A stretch of 64,000 nucleotides of DNA from Deltaproteobacteria bacterium (lineage in GTDB: Bacteria > Desulfobacterota > Binatia > UBA1149 > CAITLU01), in the NCBI GenBank assembly GCA_016218925.1, contig JACRCR010000160.1, forward strand, positions 1 through 64,000, given 5' to 3'. The notes under the pieces were generated by a model that saw only the letters and a list, made by a program, of their open reading frames with translations, did not search any database and was not told where the DNA came from. Positions 37,865 to 46,428 of this stretch are shown in pieces. Made by a program: the position numbers and the translations under genes. Each line of letters starts with the position of its first letter. The first letter of the stretch is position 1.

Positions 37865-39112
37865 ATGCAATATCTGGATCTGGACCTCGACCTGACCGAT
37901 CGCGAACGCGAGCTTCGCGCGGCCGCGCACCAGTTTGCGGCCGACGTTCTGCGTCCGGCCGCAAAGGCACTCGATGAGATGCCCGCCGACCGGGTCGTCG
38001 AGAAGAACTCGCCGCTTTACGAGGTGCTGCGCAAAGCCTATCGGCTCGGATACCACACCATCGGTATTCCCGAAGAGCTCGGCGGGCAGGGGCTCTCGCC
38101 GCGCGAGCGCCACATAGTCTCGGAGGAACTCGCCTGGGGCTGCTCGGGGCTGGCGATCGCGATCGGGGTGGCGTCGTTCCCGTCGCTGGCCGCCGCGATG
38201 TCGGGCAACCCCGATCTGATCAAGACCTACGTCACGCCGTTCCTCAGCGACACCGAAGCCAGGATGATCGGCTGCTGGGGCGGCACCGAGCCCAACCACG
38301 GCTCCGATTTCGTCGCTCTGGGAGCGGCCGAGAACAGCAATCCGGCGATCGTTCCGGACGTGCGCGCCAGGCTGGTCGGCGACGAGTGGGTCATCAGCGG
38401 CCAGAAGTCGCAGTGGGTGAGCCTCGGCACCATCGCCACCCACACGCTCGCCTTCCTGTCGGTAGACCCGAGCAAAGGCATGTCGGGCAACGGCGTGTGC
38501 ATCATTCCGCTCGAGCAACCCGGCGTTTCCAAGGGGCCCGCGCTCAACAAGCTCGGCCAGCGCCCGCTCAACCAGGGCGAGCTGTTCTTCGACGACGCGC
38601 GCGCTCCGCAAGACCACATGCTGGTGGGCCCCGAGATGTACGACATGTACGTCGACGGCATTTTGGCGATGGCCAATGCGCTGATGAGCGCGACCTTCAC
38701 CGGCGTGGCGCGCGCGGCCTTCGAGGAGGCGCTGGCCTACAGCAAGACGCGCATTCAGGGCGGCAAACCGTTGTGCGAGCATCAGCTCATCCAGCGGATG
38801 CTCTTCGAGATGTTCATGAAGGTGGAGGCGTGTCGCCGGCTCTCGCGCGCTGCCTACTGTTACAACGCGGTGACGATGCCGCCGGCCGTCGAGTATTCGA
38901 TCGCGGCGAAGGTGTTCTGCACGCAGGCGTCTTTTGACGTGGCGTCGATGGCTCTGCAGATCCACGGTGGCTACGGCCTCAGCAAGGACTACGTCGTCGA
39001 GAAGCTGTTCCGCGACGCGCGCGCGTCGCTGATCGAAGACGGTACCAACGAAGTGCTCGGACTCGCCGCCGCGCGCAAACTGGTCGAGCGCTACGGGAAC
39101 GCGGTGAGCTGA
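37865..39112 (+). CDS. acyl-CoA dehydrogenase
   Basis: LRAAAHQFAADVLRPAAKALDEMP...GIPEELGGQGLSPRERHIVSEELAWGCSGLA...GCWGGTEPNHGSDF...QIHGGYGLSKDYVVEKLFRDARASLIEDGTNEVLGLAAARKLV. Confidence 0.9.
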   Translation: MQYLDLDLDLTDRERELRAAAHQFAADVLRPAAKALDEMPADRVVEKNSPLYEVLRKAYRLGYHTIGIPEELGGQGLSPRERHIVSEELAWGCSGLAIAIGVASFPSLAAAMSGNPDLIKTYVTPFLSDTEARMIGCWGGTEPNHGSDFVALGAAENSNPAIVPDVRARLVGDEWVISGQKSQWVSLGTIATHTLAFLSVDPSKGMSGNGVCIIPLEQPGVSKGPALNKLGQRPLNQGELFFDDARAPQDHMLVGPEMYDMYVDGILAMANALMSATFTGVARAAFEEALAYSKTRIQGGKPLCEHQLIQRMLFEMFMKVEACRRLSRAAYCYNAVTMPPAVEYSIAAKVFCTQASFDVASMALQIHGGYGLSKDYVVEKLFRDARASLIEDGTNEVLGLAAARKLVERYGNAVS

Positions 39113-39120
39113 AAGCTGGA

Positions 39121-39173
39121 GGGGTCAAGTCGCGCCTTTCGATTTGCCGTCGCGACCGGTCGGAGCTGAGAGG
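39121..39173 (+). repeat. 53-bp dispersed repeat, tandem copy 1
   Basis: GGGGTCAAGTCGCGCCTTTCGATTTGCCGTCGCGACCGGTCGGAGCTGAGAGG. Confidence 0.85.
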
Positions 39174-39178
39174 GTAGG

Positions 39179-39231
39179 GGGGTCAAGTCGCGGCTTTCGA
39201 TATGTCGTCGCGACCGGTCGGAGTTGAGAGG
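39179..39231 (+). repeat. 53-bp dispersed repeat, tandem copy 2
   Basis: GGGGTCAAGTCGCGGCTTTCGATATGTCGTCGCGACCGGTCGGAGTTGAGAGG; 49/53 identical to copy 1. Confidence 0.85.
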
Positions 39232-39245
39232 AAGGCGCAGGTGCC

Positions 39246-40001
39246 ATGGGCAACGTAACGATCGAACGCGAAGGTGCGGTGGCAGTCTTGCGACTGGCCC
39301 GTGCACCGGTCAATGCGCTGGAACTCGAGTTCGCCCGCGAGTTCGAAACGGCGCTGCTCGAGCTGACGCCCGCGCAAGGGGTAGGTGCCATCGTGCTGGC
39401 GGGCAGCGGCGGTTGCTTCTCGGCAGGCCTCGATCTGAAACGGGTGCCCTTCTACAGCTTCGAACAGCAGCGCGAGATGGTCGCGACGGCCAACCGGATT
39501 CTCGCCTGGCTCTACGGGTGTCCGCTCCCGGTGGTGGCGGCGGTGACCGGACATGCGATCGCCGGCGGTCTGATCTTCGTGCTGGCTTGCGATTATCGCG
39601 TAGGCAGCGGCGCGCCGTGCAAGATCGGTCTCACCGAGGCGCAGGTCGGGATCCCGGTCCCGGCGGTGGCGATGGAGGTGCTGCGGGCGGAGGTCGCGCC
39701 GCACGTGGCACGCGTGCTGGCGCTGCGCGCGCGCAACATCGGACCGCAGGCCGCTCTCGCGTTCGGTGTTCTCGACGAGTTGCAGCCACCCGACCGCGTC
39801 CTGCCGGTGGCGATCGAACGGGCGCATGAAATGGCGGCGATGCCCGTGCAGGGGTACGCGAAGATCAAACGCCAGCTGCGCTCCGAAGCGTTGGCCCGGA
39901 TCGAGGAAATCCTCGCGGGCGGTACCGATCCGATGCTTCGGTCGTGGGTTACAGAGGGCGCCGGAGAGGCCGCCGCCGCACTGTTGCGTGGAGCGAAGTA
40001 G
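39246..40001 (+). CDS. enoyl-CoA hydratase/isomerase family protein
   Basis: MGNVTIEREGAVAVLRLARAPVNALELEFAREFE...GCFSAGLDLKRVPFYS...LPVVAAVTGHAIAGGLIFVLACDYRVGSG. Confidence 0.88.
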   Translation: MGNVTIEREGAVAVLRLARAPVNALELEFAREFETALLELTPAQGVGAIVLAGSGGCFSAGLDLKRVPFYSFEQQREMVATANRILAWLYGCPLPVVAAVTGHAIAGGLIFVLACDYRVGSGAPCKIGLTEAQVGIPVPAVAMEVLRAEVAPHVARVLALRARNIGPQAALAFGVLDELQPPDRVLPVAIERAHEMAAMPVQGYAKIKRQLRSEALARIEEILAGGTDPMLRSWVTEGAGEAAAALLRGAK

Positions 40002-40037
40002 CACGCCGGCCCGCGGCGGCACAGAGGAGACGAAGCG

Positions 40038-41309
40038 ATGAACGAATTCATGTTGGATGAACGTGCGCGAGCGGCGCAGGACAAGACCCGCGAGTTCGTC
40101 AAGAATGAGGTCGATCCCGAGTATCTGCGGCGCATGGATCGCGACGAGATCCGCTTTCCGCGCGAATTGTACGAGAACTACGCCCGGCACAACCTGCTCG
40201 GGCTCAGGTTCCCGAAGCAGTACGGCGGGCAGGGAATGGACTGGGTCGCCGAATGCGCCGCGATGGGCGAGATCGGCGTGCTCGGCATGGCAGCCGGCTG
40301 CGCCTTCGTGATGCCGTCGATCGTCGGCGAGGCGCTGAACACCTTCGGCACCGAAGAGCAGAAGCAGAAGTATCTGAAGCCGATGCTCGAGGGCAGGCTG
40401 GTGTCGGCAGAGGCCCTGACCGAGCCGCGCGGTGGATCCGATTTCTTCGGTGCCAGCAGCCGCGCCGAAGACCGCGGCGACCATTTCGTCGTTCGCGGCA
40501 TGAAGCGCTTCATCGTCGGAGCCGAAGGCGCGGATTTCTTCCTGGTCTACGTCCGCACCAACACCGCCGACGACGCGCCGCCGCACATGCGCATCAGCGC
40601 GATGATCATCGAGCGAGGCCCCGGCGTCGAGGTGAAGTACCTCTACGGTCTGATGGGAACCCGCGGCGGCGGCACCGGTCGCGTCGTGTTCCGCGACGTC
40701 GTGGTACCCAAGGCCAATCTGGTCGGTCCGTTGCACGGCGGGGCGCTGGTCTTCAACACCATGATGATCCCGGAGCGCCTGTGCAGCGCCGCGCCGGCGC
40801 CGGGCGGCATGCGTGCGTCGCTCGAGGTGGCGATGAACTACGCCGACCGGCGGCGCGCGTTCGGCAAGCCGATCAGGAAATACCAGGCGGTGAGTTTCAT
40901 GATCGCCAAGGCGCAGACATTGCTGGACGCGAGCCACGCGATGATCTTTCAGGCGGCGCGCGCGGCCGATGTCGGTGCTCCCACGGTGCGGCGTATCGTC
41001 TCGGAGACCAAGAAGTTCGTCACCGAGGCGGCCTGGGATGTGGCCAACCTGGCGATGCAGGTGACCGGAGGCATCGGCTACACCGACGTCTATCCGATCG
41101 AGCGCGCGGTGCGCGACACGCGCCTGGCGCAGATCTGGACCGGCACCAACGAGATCATGAGCGGGATGATCCAGCACGACCTCTACGAGGAGTTCCACGC
41201 GCAGCGCGGCCGCTATCGAGACTTCGAGCGCGACGCGATGCACCCGGACGACACCGAGAAGATCTTCGACGACGACGACATGTGGAAGGTCTTCGACAAG
41301 CAGCAGTGA
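40038..41309 (+). CDS. acyl-CoA dehydrogenase
   Basis: FPRELYENYARHNLLGLRFPKQYGGQGMDWVAECAAMGEIG...AEALTEPRGGSDFFG...QVTGGIGYTDVYPIERAVRDTRLAQIWTGTNEIMSGMIQHDLY. Confidence 0.9.
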   Translation: MNEFMLDERARAAQDKTREFVKNEVDPEYLRRMDRDEIRFPRELYENYARHNLLGLRFPKQYGGQGMDWVAECAAMGEIGVLGMAAGCAFVMPSIVGEALNTFGTEEQKQKYLKPMLEGRLVSAEALTEPRGGSDFFGASSRAEDRGDHFVVRGMKRFIVGAEGADFFLVYVRTNTADDAPPHMRISAMIIERGPGVEVKYLYGLMGTRGGGTGRVVFRDVVVPKANLVGPLHGGALVFNTMMIPERLCSAAPAPGGMRASLEVAMNYADRRRAFGKPIRKYQAVSFMIAKAQTLLDASHAMIFQAARAADVGAPTVRRIVSETKKFVTEAAWDVANLAMQVTGGIGYTDVYPIERAVRDTRLAQIWTGTNEIMSGMIQHDLYEEFHAQRGRYRDFERDAMHPDDTEKIFDDDDMWKVFDKQQ

Positions 41310-41362
41310 GCGAGCGCTGCCAACCCAGTGCAGGACAGAGAACCGCACACAGGGAGGCCACA

Positions 41363-41722
41363 ATGAACAAGTCAGTGATGATCGCCGCCGTCTTCGTCGC
41401 CGTCAGTGCCGGATCGGCGCTTGCCCAGCTACCGGCTGCTCCGGGCGCGGTGATGCCCTCGCCCAAGGCTGTCGTCGAGGGCGCCAAGCAAGGCGCGACC
41501 GATGCGGCCGGCGCGCAGGTTCAGGGCGCCAAAGACGCCGCCGCTGCCAAGGCCGCGGGCGCGGCGAACCAGGCCACCGGCGGCGCTGCCGCGGCGGCAG
41601 CGGACAAGGCGGCCGCTGCGCAGCAGACGGCCGATCAGGCCAAGCAGGCAGCCGACAGCGCCAAGCAGGCCGGCCAGGCCGCAGAGGGCATGGGCAACAT
41701 GATGAAAGGCGTCGGTCACTGA
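41363..41722 (+). CDS. secreted Ala/Gln/Lys-rich low-complexity helical protein (LEA-like)
   Basis: Signal peptide MNKSVMIAAVFVAVSAGSALA followed by KAVVEGAKQGATDAAGAQVQGAKDAAAAKAAGAANQATGG...DKAAAAQQTADQAKQAADSAKQAGQAAEGMGNMMKGVGH. RBS GGGAGG. Confidence 0.65.
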   Translation: MNKSVMIAAVFVAVSAGSALAQLPAAPGAVMPSPKAVVEGAKQGATDAAGAQVQGAKDAAAAKAAGAANQATGGAAAAAADKAAAAQQTADQAKQAADSAKQAGQAAEGMGNMMKGVGH

Positions 41723-41759
41723 CCGGGCCTCGTTGCTGGCGTCGCGCGGCCCTTCAGCT

Positions 41760-42776
41760 TCAACGCGACCGGCCGGATGGCGCTTCTTGCCGCGCGTCGG
41801 CGGGTGCGTACATGCTTTCCCAACCGCGCTGCTGCCAGCCAAAACCGCCGGCGGCTTTGACGCGCTGATACTCGCGCGTGCCGTGCGCGTTCTGGAACGC
41901 CCACATCGCGCGCGCCCAGGCGGGCAGATCGGGTATCCAGAAGCGCTGTGGCAGCGGCTCGGCCGGGTGCTCGGCGCCGAGCCGCACGCGCGCCAGGATC
42001 ACGCCTTCGCCTTCTTCGTGCAGCCGCCGCGCCAGCAGCGACCCGTCGGCGGCGACGATCTGCGCCTCCCCCAGATAGTGCGAGCTGTATCGCAGGAACG
42101 GTGCTCCGGGAGTCTGGCACTCGAAATGGGCGCAATGCGCCGCGTGGATTACCGGAGCTCCGACCAGACGCGCGAACCGCGCCGGGGTCGAACGCATGAT
42201 CTCACGGTTTTGCGCGTCCCAGCCCGACCACAGTGTGCGTAGCAGCGGCGCCTGCGGCAGCGTCCACCAGCACGACCCGCCGACGATCATGCGCGCGCGT
42301 CCGCGCAGCCGCGCGACCGTGCGTGTCCGCACCAGTTCCCAGCATACCGCCGCACCTACCGGTCCGAGCGGGCTCTGGATCAGTCCGTCATCGTGGCCGC
42401 CTATGTAGTATGCGTTCTCCCACATCGTCGGTTGGTCTTTGTCGTGCTGTCCGAGCACGCCATCGGGTCCGGCCAGGACGAAGCGGTTGGTTGCATCGCC
42501 GCCGTGAGCCGTGATGAACGATCCGCCGACCACGCCGTGGTACTCGCGTGCGAGGTCGCACAGCAGGCGGGTGGCCGGCCCGTCAGGGGGCAGCGCGACG
42601 TGGCGCAGCGCGAAGTGATAGCCCACCGGGCTGGTGAAGAACTCCGGCAGCACGACCCATTGCGCGCCGCGTCGAAACGCTTCGCGCACCAGCAGCTCCG
42701 CGCGCGCCAGATTGCCCGCCACATCGCCCAGGCGCGCGTCCATCTGGATCGCCGCCGCGGTGATCGTCTGGTCCAT
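41760..42776 (-). CDS. carbon-nitrogen hydrolase (nitrilase superfamily)
   Basis: MDQTITAAAIQMDARLGDVAGNLARAELLVREAFRRGAQWVVLPEFFTSPVGY...GVVGGSFITA...HDKDQPTMWENAYY...GPVGAAVCWELVRTRT. Upstream in-frame starts exist. Confidence 0.85.
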   Translation of the reverse strand: MDQTITAAAIQMDARLGDVAGNLARAELLVREAFRRGAQWVVLPEFFTSPVGYHFALRHVALPPDGPATRLLCDLAREYHGVVGGSFITAHGGDATNRFVLAGPDGVLGQHDKDQPTMWENAYYIGGHDDGLIQSPLGPVGAAVCWELVRTRTVARLRGRARMIVGGSCWWTLPQAPLLRTLWSGWDAQNREIMRSTPARFARLVGAPVIHAAHCAHFECQTPGAPFLRYSSHYLGEAQIVAADGSLLARRLHEEGEGVILARVRLGAEHPAEPLPQRFWIPDLPAWARAMWAFQNAHGTREYQRVKAAGGFGWQQRGWESMYAPADARQEAPSGRSR

Positions 42777-42931
42777 TCGAGTGGTCCCCGGCCGCTGCAT
42801 AGCACGACGCTTCACGAAGGCGGAACCTCCGCGGTGCGGCGCGGCGCCGGTCGGGACGACGTCGCCGGTGTGGGCAGTGTGCCGCCGCTGCGGAGGTCGC
42901 TTCGACCCCGCTCCCGGCATAATCAATAGGT

Positions 42932-44353
42932 GTGGTCGCATCGCGCGCTGATCAACCAACCGCTTCGCGGAGTGCGGCGCGCGCGGCCGCGCCGGTGGAG
43001 GGCGTCGCTGGTCCGCGACCCGAACAGATCGAAGACCACATGCGTGCTCGGATGCGAGACGTTCTCGCCTCGCGCTCGACCGCTGCGGCGTTGGTAGTCC
43101 TGACCGGAACCGGCGCATTCTGCGCGATCAAACTCTGGTTGACGCCGGGCGCGGCGCTGTCGGGGTATGCGCCGCTGCTCGGGCTCGCGTTGTTTCAGGT
43201 CGTGGTGCTGATGTGCGTGCAGCGCGGCGCGACGACCTCGCTGCTGGAGCGGGTGCTGGTTGCGGACATGGCGGCGGTCTGCGCGGCGATCGCTTGGGCA
43301 GGAGTAGTACCGGGCCGCGCCACGGGTTCGGACTTTTTCCTGATGGGCCTGGCGATGCTCGGCGCCGCGCTGGTGCCGTGGAGACCGCGATCTCAGGCGA
43401 CGCTCGCCGTGGTGGCCGCCATTGCGATCCTCGCCAACGCTTATGGTGCCAACGCAGCGATGACGGGCACGGTGGACTTCCGCACCTTCGTGCCCGCGGC
43501 GGTGCTGCTCGGCGCGTCGGTGTACACCAGTTACACGTTGCAGGCGGCCGAGCTGCAGAGCGCGCGCGCCGACCTGCTGCGGCGAAGCGCCGAAGCGGAG
43601 ACCAGGGAGCAGAGCATGATGCTCGAACGCAATGTCCTGGAGCGCACCGCGGAATTCCAGGCGGCCAACGACGAGCTCGAAGCTTTCAGCTACTCGGTAT
43701 CGCACGATCTGCGTGCACCGCTGCGTGCGATGGACGCTCTGAGTCAGGCGCTGCTCGAGGACTACGGGGCCAGTCTCGACATCGATGCCAGGGACTACCT
43801 GCAGCGCATCCGCGGGGAGACGGGCCGCCTGGGAGATCTGATCGACGATCTCCTGCGTCTCTCCCGGGTGACCAGATCGATCATGACGCGAGAAGTGGTC
43901 GATTTGAGCGCCGTCGCGTCGATCGAGGCGGCGAGGCTGCGCAGTTCGTGCCCGCAGCGCGACGTGCAATTCGTGATCGCGCCCGGCATGCACGCGAGTT
44001 GTGACGGCGCCCTGGTTCGGGTGCTGCTCGAGAACCTGCTCGGGAACGCGTTCAAGTTCACTCGCAAGACGGCGCGTGCACGCATCGAGTTCGGTTTCGA
44101 GCAGCACGACTCCGGCCGCGTCTACGTGGTCAGGGACAACGGAGTCGGCTTCGACATGGCGCACGTCAGCAAGGTCTTCGAGGCGTTCGAGCGTCTGCAC
44201 AGCGCAGACGATTTCGAAGGAACAGGAATCGGGCTGACCACCGCCGACCGGATCGTCCGCCGGCATGGCGGTACCATCACGGCACATGCGCAACCCGGCG
44301 AGGGAGCCACGCTGCGCTTCACGCTGGGGCCCGCGGGGGAGGAGATTTCATGA
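42932..44353 (+). CDS. membrane sensor histidine kinase
   Basis: Several N-terminal hydrophobic segments, then ELEAFSYSVSHDLRAPLRAMDALSQALLEDYG (phytochrome-like H-box), LENLLGNAFKFTRKTARARIEFGF, VRDNGVGFDMAHVSKVFEAFERLHSADDFEGTGIGLTTADRIVRRHGGTI. Confidence 0.9.
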   Translation: MVASRADQPTASRSAARAAAPVEGVAGPRPEQIEDHMRARMRDVLASRSTAAALVVLTGTGAFCAIKLWLTPGAALSGYAPLLGLALFQVVVLMCVQRGATTSLLERVLVADMAAVCAAIAWAGVVPGRATGSDFFLMGLAMLGAALVPWRPRSQATLAVVAAIAILANAYGANAAMTGTVDFRTFVPAAVLLGASVYTSYTLQAAELQSARADLLRRSAEAETREQSMMLERNVLERTAEFQAANDELEAFSYSVSHDLRAPLRAMDALSQALLEDYGASLDIDARDYLQRIRGETGRLGDLIDDLLRLSRVTRSIMTREVVDLSAVASIEAARLRSSCPQRDVQFVIAPGMHASCDGALVRVLLENLLGNAFKFTRKTARARIEFGFEQHDSGRVYVVRDNGVGFDMAHVSKVFEAFERLHSADDFEGTGIGLTTADRIVRRHGGTITAHAQPGEGATLRFTLGPAGEEIS

Positions 44354-44790
44354 ACGACCCGATCGTACTGTTGGTCGAAGACAACCCCAACGACGAACTG
44401 CTGACGATTCGCGCGCTGCGCAAGGAGAACATCGCCAACAACATAGTCGTTGCTCGCGATGGCCAGGAGGCGCTCGATTATCTCTTCGGCAACGGAGCGT
44501 ACGCCGGGCGCGATTTGTCGGTCCTGCCGCAGGTGATGCTGCTCGACCTCAAGTTGCCCAAGGTCAGCGGGCTGGAGGTGCTCGCGCGCGTGCGCGCCGA
44601 CGAGAGGCTGAAGGCTCTTCCTGTGGTCATCCTGACGTCGTCGGCAATGGACCGCGACATCGTCGACGGCTATCGCCTCGGCGCCAACAGCTACGTTCAG
44701 AAATCGGTCAGCGCGGAGGATTTCAGGCAGGCAGTGCAGCGGCTCGGGCTGTTCTGGCTCCTGGTGAACAAGGTGCCGAGCACGTTCTGA
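44350..44790 (+). CDS. response regulator (Rcp1-like single REC domain)
   Basis: MNDPIVLLVEDNPNDELLTIRALRKENIANNIVVARDGQEALDYLFG...LPQVMLLDLKLPKVSGLEVLARVRADERLKALPVVILTSSAMDRDIVDGYRLGANSYVQKSV. ATGA overlap with the kinase stop. Confidence 0.92.
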   Translation: MNDPIVLLVEDNPNDELLTIRALRKENIANNIVVARDGQEALDYLFGNGAYAGRDLSVLPQVMLLDLKLPKVSGLEVLARVRADERLKALPVVILTSSAMDRDIVDGYRLGANSYVQKSVSAEDFRQAVQRLGLFWLLVNKVPSTF

Positions 44791-44896
44791 CCTCCCTGAC
44801 CGATTCGAAGCCGCCCGAGGGACTGCGAGTCCGGATCGCGGCGCGCGGACGCGGCGGCCGCGCATCGATCGAAGGCACGACGAGGAGGACGGCGAT

Positions 44897-45556
44897 ATGG
44901 CGCCAGTTGACGTCTACGAAGCGATGCGCACCACGCGAGCGGTGCGCAGACTGAGGTCCGATCCGATTCCCGACGATGTGCTGCGGCGGGTGCTCGAGGC
45001 CGCGACCTGGGGGCCGACCGGCGGTAACCGTCAGCCGTGGCGCGTGATCGCAGTGCGCGACGCCGCCAAGAAGAGCCGCCTGCAGCAACTCTACGAAGCA
45101 CCCTGGCGTGCCTACTCAGCCGCTCACCGAGAGGCACTGGCGGCGGCGCCGTCCGACGTCAACGAGCGCGATGCGCGGATGCTCGCGGCAGCCGACCACC
45201 TCGCATCGCACCTGGGCGAGGCTCCGGTGATCCTGGTCTTCTGCTTCAACGCCAGGTTGATGGCGATCACCGACTCGGTGCTCGACCGTCCCTCGGTGGT
45301 TGGTGGAGCATCCGTGTACCCGTCGGTGCAGAACACGCTGCTCGCGTGTCGCGCCGAAGGCCTCGGTTGCACGCTGACGACGTTGCTGTGCATCGCTGAG
45401 CCGCAGGTCAAGGAACTGCTCGAGATTCCACAGGAATGGGGCACCTGCGCATTCGTTCCGATCGGCTATCCGGTCGGTCGCGGTCACGGCCCGGTCAGCC
45501 GTCGCCCGCTCGAGACCATGGCGTACGCCGACGCGTGGGGAGAACCGCTTCGTTGA
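44897..45556 (+). CDS. nitroreductase family protein
   Basis: MAPVDVYEAMRTTRAVRRLRSDPIPDDVLRRVLEAATWGPTGGNRQPWRVIAVRD...GASVYPSVQNTLLACRAEGLGCTLTTLLCIAEPQVKELLEIPQEWGTCAFVPIGYPVGRGHGPVSRRPLE. Confidence 0.88.
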   Translation: MAPVDVYEAMRTTRAVRRLRSDPIPDDVLRRVLEAATWGPTGGNRQPWRVIAVRDAAKKSRLQQLYEAPWRAYSAAHREALAAAPSDVNERDARMLAAADHLASHLGEAPVILVFCFNARLMAITDSVLDRPSVVGGASVYPSVQNTLLACRAEGLGCTLTTLLCIAEPQVKELLEIPQEWGTCAFVPIGYPVGRGHGPVSRRPLETMAYADAWGEPLR

Positions 45557-46422
45557 GACCGGGCGGCCGACATCACCGCGGATGGCGACTGGCCGCCCGG
45601 TGCGTCGCGACCGTCGTGCTCGCGCGGCTGGGTGTGGCGACGCTGGCGCTTGTGGATGTCGTTGCGCTCGCGTCGCTGGACATCGGTGCGCTCGCACAGA
45701 CGGAGCCGCCCCGGAGCGCCGCGGCCGATGCGCGCGCCGGCGCGCTGGCACGCGAGATTCTCGATCACGTCGACGACCTGTTTCGCGGGCAGGCCAGTCA
45801 CGGGCGTGCGCGCATGAGCGTCACCACCGAGCACTGGCAGCGCAGCCTCGAGCTGGAGTTCTGGAGCAAGGGCAAGGAGCGATCGCTGATCCGCATCACT
45901 GCGCCGAAGAAGGAGCAGGACACCGCCACTTTGCGTTCGGGAAACGACCTGTGGAACTTCCTTCCCAAGGTGAAGCGCGTCGTCAAGCTACCCTCCTCGA
46001 TGCTCGGTGCGTCGTGGATGGGCTCGCACTTCAGCAACGACGATCTGGTCAAAGACAGTCGCATGGCCGACGACTACGCGCTTTCGATCAGTTTTCGTGG
46101 CGTTCGCGACGGCGCCGAGGTGATCGAGGTCACCGGTATCCCGCACCCCGACGCCGCAGTGGTGTGGGGCAAGGTGGTCGTGGAGGTACTGGCCGCCGAC
46201 CGGATGCCGCGGGCTATCGGCTACTACGACGAACAGATGAAACTGGCGCGGACACTGACATACCACGACGTCGCCGCCTTGGGCGGGCGCCGCCTGCCGA
46301 CGCGGATGTCGATGCAGCCGGCCGACGAGACCGCCGAGTCCACCGAGGTGCTCTGGCTCGAGATCGCCTTCGACGTCGATCTGCCGGACGAGATGTTCTC
46401 GCTGCGCAGCCTGCAGCAGTGA
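45553..46422 (+). CDS. outer-membrane lipoprotein-sorting (LolA-like) protein
   Basis: LEFWSKGKERSLIRITAPKKEQDTATLRSGNDLWNFLPKVKRVVKLPSSMLGASWMGSHFSNDDLVKDSRMADDYALSIS. Start (TTG 45553) uncertain. Confidence 0.78.
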   Translation: MRPGGRHHRGWRLAARCVATVVLARLGVATLALVDVVALASLDIGALAQTEPPRSAAADARAGALAREILDHVDDLFRGQASHGRARMSVTTEHWQRSLELEFWSKGKERSLIRITAPKKEQDTATLRSGNDLWNFLPKVKRVVKLPSSMLGASWMGSHFSNDDLVKDSRMADDYALSISFRGVRDGAEVIEVTGIPHPDAAVVWGKVVVEVLAADRMPRAIGYYDEQMKLARTLTYHDVAALGGRRLPTRMSMQPADETAESTEVLWLEIAFDVDLPDEMFSLRSLQQ

Positions 46423-46428
46423 CGTGCG

